Source: Zoogloeaceae bacterium (GTDB lineage: Bacteria; Pseudomonadota; Gammaproteobacteria; Burkholderiales; Rhodocyclaceae). From it: 33,710 bases of DNA. The DNA is taken from assembly GCA_031258715.1 (NCBI GenBank), contig JAIRMN010000148.1:1-33710 (forward strand), given 5' to 3'. The notes under the pieces are model-generated. The model worked only from the letters and a program-made list of their open reading frames with translations, was not told where the DNA came from and did not search any database. Within the stretch, counting starts at the first letter, position 1; every line of letters begins with the position of its first letter. Positions 33,606 to 33,710 of the stretch are shown in pieces. A program made the position numbers and the translations under genes.

Positions 33606-33710
33606 TCACAAGATATTTGCCCATAATGCGATGCACCGTATTTGCACGGCAGCCACGAAAGAAGCCGTATTCCTGGCATAGCGGGTGGCGATGCCTCGCC
33701 AGCGTTTCAA
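33606..33710 (-). CDS. IS5-family transposase, C-terminal end (rest outside window)
   Basis: The minus strand enters from the right edge and reads LKRWRGIATRYARNTASF, then VAAVQIRCIALWANIL and a TGA (33608-33606). This is the standard C-terminus of IS5-group transposases (WRGIATRYxKxAxSFLAAVxLA). Only 34 residues are in view, so whether the element is complete cannot be judged. It differs from the deleted element at 1794-2213, whose transposase tail reads differently. Confidence 0.85.
   Translation of the reverse strand: MKRWRGIATRYARNTASFVAAVQIRCIALWANIL

Overview
The window looks like a betaproteobacterial chromosome segment (Rhodocyclales or Burkholderiales-like). The main support is the inducible-type Orn/Lys/Arg decarboxylase, whose sequence closely resembles the usual betaproteobacterial form, along with the GC-rich codon use, NitT/TauT ABC systems and type of IS debris. 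No rRNA, tRNA or CRISPR array was seen. Genus cannot be fixed from this sequence alone.

Layout. 1-1.2 kb: the C-terminal end of an RTX calcium-binding protein with a 158-residue tandem duplication. 1.2-2.25 kb: debris, made of a DUF2169-like (type VI secretion associated) start fragment and an internally deleted IS5-type element with both ends intact. 2.25-3.4 kb: an MFS transporter. 3.4-4.1 kb: gene-free DNA ending in a promoter. 4.15-7.4 kb (+): NitT/TauT transporter 1 (binding protein, permease, ATPase). 13.04-7.39 kb (-): an operon of an amidase, transporter 2 (binding protein, ATPase, permease) and an allophanate-hydrolase-like amidase. 22.5-13.24 kb (-): an operon of a GntR/UTRA regulator, a sulfotransferase, transporter 3 (ATPase, permease, binding protein), an AprA-like flavoprotein, an AprB-like small ferredoxin, a HEAT-repeat protein, a polytopic Fe-S protein and a YfhL-like ferredoxin.

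The 4-22.6 kb block appears to be one regulon. A near-palindromic motif, consensus YTGTCATAWCAGG, occurs about 95-117 bp upstream of the first gene of each of the three transcription units. In each case it overlaps or lies between recognisable -35 and -10 boxes. The GntR/UTRA protein encoded at the head of the third operon is the obvious candidate ligand-responsive regulator. The inferred role is uptake of up to three related small anionic S- or N-containing compounds, hydrolysis of amide or ureide bonds, and a redox step by an AprBA-like flavoprotein/ferredoxin pair linked to the membrane by the polyferredoxin. The substrate is not known.

22.7-23.2 kb holds an ISKra4-like transposase remnant. 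23.4-30.6 kb (+) carries the PLP-dependent decarboxylase followed by a type III-like modification/restriction pair (mod-res). 30.6-33.7 kb is a small defence and mobile-DNA scrapyard: a RelE-like toxin fragment, the tail of a type I HsdR, a DUF433 antitoxin with a frameshifted DUF5615 toxin, a second shorter copy of the HsdR tail, an AT-rich coiled-coil membrane protein of unknown function, two copies of a 35-bp palindrome, and the C-terminal end of an IS5-type transposase running off the right edge.
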